Shown here piece by piece: positions 63,349-64,000 of a stretch of 64,000 nucleotides of DNA. A program made the position numbers and the translations under genes. The stretch covers positions 1,674,001 to 1,738,000 of the forward strand of contig OY970153.1 in assembly GCA_963706385.1 (NCBI GenBank), given 5' to 3'. The notes beneath the pieces were generated by a model. It was not told the origin of the DNA, did not search any database, and was given only the letters and a program-made list of their open reading frames with translations. Positions within the stretch are counted from its first letter, which is position 1; the number at the start of each line of letters is the position of its first letter. The DNA comes from Poindextera sp963706385. Lineage in GTDB: Bacteria > Pseudomonadota > Alphaproteobacteria > Caulobacterales > Caulobacteraceae.

Positions 63349-64000
63349 ATGATCCGCGCCGTGCTCTCGGGCCACTATCGCGAAGACGCCCGCTATCCGG
63401 CGGCGATGGTGAACGTCACCAACCACTGCAATCTGAGCTGCAAGCACTGCTTCATCTTTCGGGACGGCAATCCCAGCCAGGCGCCCTTGTCGATCCGCGC
63501 CGAGATGAGCGACGCCGACATGCTGGAGACGATCGAAGGGCTGCGCGATCGGCACGGCATAAAGTCGATGCTGTGGATGGGCGGCGAGCCGCTGTTGAAA
63601 AAGAAGCTGCTGGCCAAGGGAATCCGTCTCTTCGCCCGCAATACGATCACCACCAACGGCACCGCGCCGCTGCCGGATTTCGGTCCCTCGGTGCACTACG
63701 TCGTCAGCCTGGACGGCCCCGAGGACCTCAACGACGACCTGCGCGGCGAGGGCGTGTTCCGGCGCGTGCTGCGCAATCTATCGAAAATCGGGCCGGATTT
63801 CGGCTCGACCGTCCAGGTGCAGTGCGTGGTGACGCGCCGCAACCAGGACCGGCTGGAGGAGCTGGTTGAAACACTGCGCGCCTCGCCCGTCGGCTGGATG
63901 ACCTTTTCCTTCTACGTGCCGATGAGCAACGACGTGAGCGGCAACGCCTGGGAGACCAACGAGGAGCGCGCCGGCGCGGTGCGCGAAGTGCTGCGCCTGA
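63349..64000 (+). CDS. Radical SAM protein, 5' part (runs off the window)
   Basis: The 217 codons present begin MIRAVLSGHYREDARYPAAM and read cleanly to the last base. Cys 27, 31 and 34 in CNLSCKHCFIF form the CxxxCxxC cluster motif, followed by MGGEPLLKK (SAM site, residues 77-85), ITTNGT and VVSLDGPED, the normal order of a radical SAM barrel. The ribosome site AAGAGGAGGA is 8 nt upstream. No carboxy-terminal domain is in view, so a specific product cannot be assigned. Candidates include peptide-modifying (SPASM), cofactor or lipid-modifying enzymes. Confidence 0.9.
   Translation, partial: MIRAVLSGHYREDARYPAAMVNVTNHCNLSCKHCFIFRDGNPSQAPLSIRAEMSDADMLETIEGLRDRHGIKSMLWMGGEPLLKKKLLAKGIRLFARNTITTNGTAPLPDFGPSVHYVVSLDGPEDLNDDLRGEGVFRRVLRNLSKIGPDFGSTVQVQCVVTRRNQDRLEELVETLRASPVGWMTFSFYVPMSNDVSGNAWETNEERAGAVREVLRL

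Noticed and set aside
62226..63869. Long plus-strand frame across nudC and the radical SAM gene
   Set aside because: It is out of frame with both real proteins and shows shadow composition.

Overview
The window is a GC-rich alphaproteobacterial chromosome segment, most likely from Caulobacteraceae (Caulobacter/Phenylobacterium-like). The clues are the compact minus-strand heme cluster hemC-hemD-mitofilin-like-hemY, the TonB-dependent receptor, two NodT-type outer-membrane factors, the dnaX/recR/SRP RNA neighbourhood and the def-fmt-truA block. This is inferred from protein content; no phylogeny was run. Codon use is strongly G/C-ending, and many genes overlap their neighbours by 1-8 nt.

Layout. 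0.3-5.1 kb: a two-domain class III CoA-transferase, homospermidine synthase and a PRISE-type reductase. 5.3-12.4 kb: tRNA-Thr, the heme cluster, then divergent tsaD-gpsA-yciI-Rieske. 12.5-15.5 kb: a DUF2784 protein, a two-gene ABC exporter and a creatininase-family enzyme. 15.6-24.8 kb: acetyl-CoA synthetase, a secreted SRPBCC protein, a trypsin-fold protein without a recognisable triad, DUF350, rlmN, quinone reductase, SDR + EamA transporter, DUF167 and YggT. 24.9-28.3 kb: tRNA-Ala and a TonB-dependent receptor behind a possible operator. 28.3-40.7 kb: a long minus-strand run with an MdtABC-type efflux system (adaptor, two RND pumps, outer-membrane factor) and LemA-TPM-TPM. 40.9-50.7 kb: a broken serine hydrolase, CDP-diacylglycerol diphosphatase, a single-chain biotin-dependent carboxylase, a hybrid histidine kinase, two unknown small proteins and a LysR regulator. 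50.9-64 kb: HlyD adaptor + outer-membrane factor, a CDF metal exporter, dapE, truA, fmt (frameshifted), def, rmuC, recR, dnaX, SRP RNA, nudC and the start of a radical SAM gene that runs off the end.

Two interspersed hairpin-repeat families run through the window. The first (five full copies, one structural variant in the hemC-hemD gap, one half copy) is a double stem-loop of about 112 nt whose stems show covariation and whose TAGAGC or GAGAGC end repeatedly forms the stop codon of the adjoining gene. The second is a longer palindromic, MITE-like element (two copies), one of which splits the RND pump genes from their outer-membrane factor and another of which contains a further nested inverted repeat.

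The most interesting protein-level oddities are the efflux adaptor with a C-terminal tandem of Spy/CpxP-like repeats, its partner pump with an Ala/Thr-rich insert, the HlyD/outer-membrane pair with no inner-membrane pump, and the absence of ybaB between dnaX and recR. Two genes (fmt and the serine hydrolase) carry single-base frameshifts. The fmt one lies in a homopolymer of a core gene and may be a sequence error; the other looks like genuine decay. I did not find a wholly new defence or mobile system.
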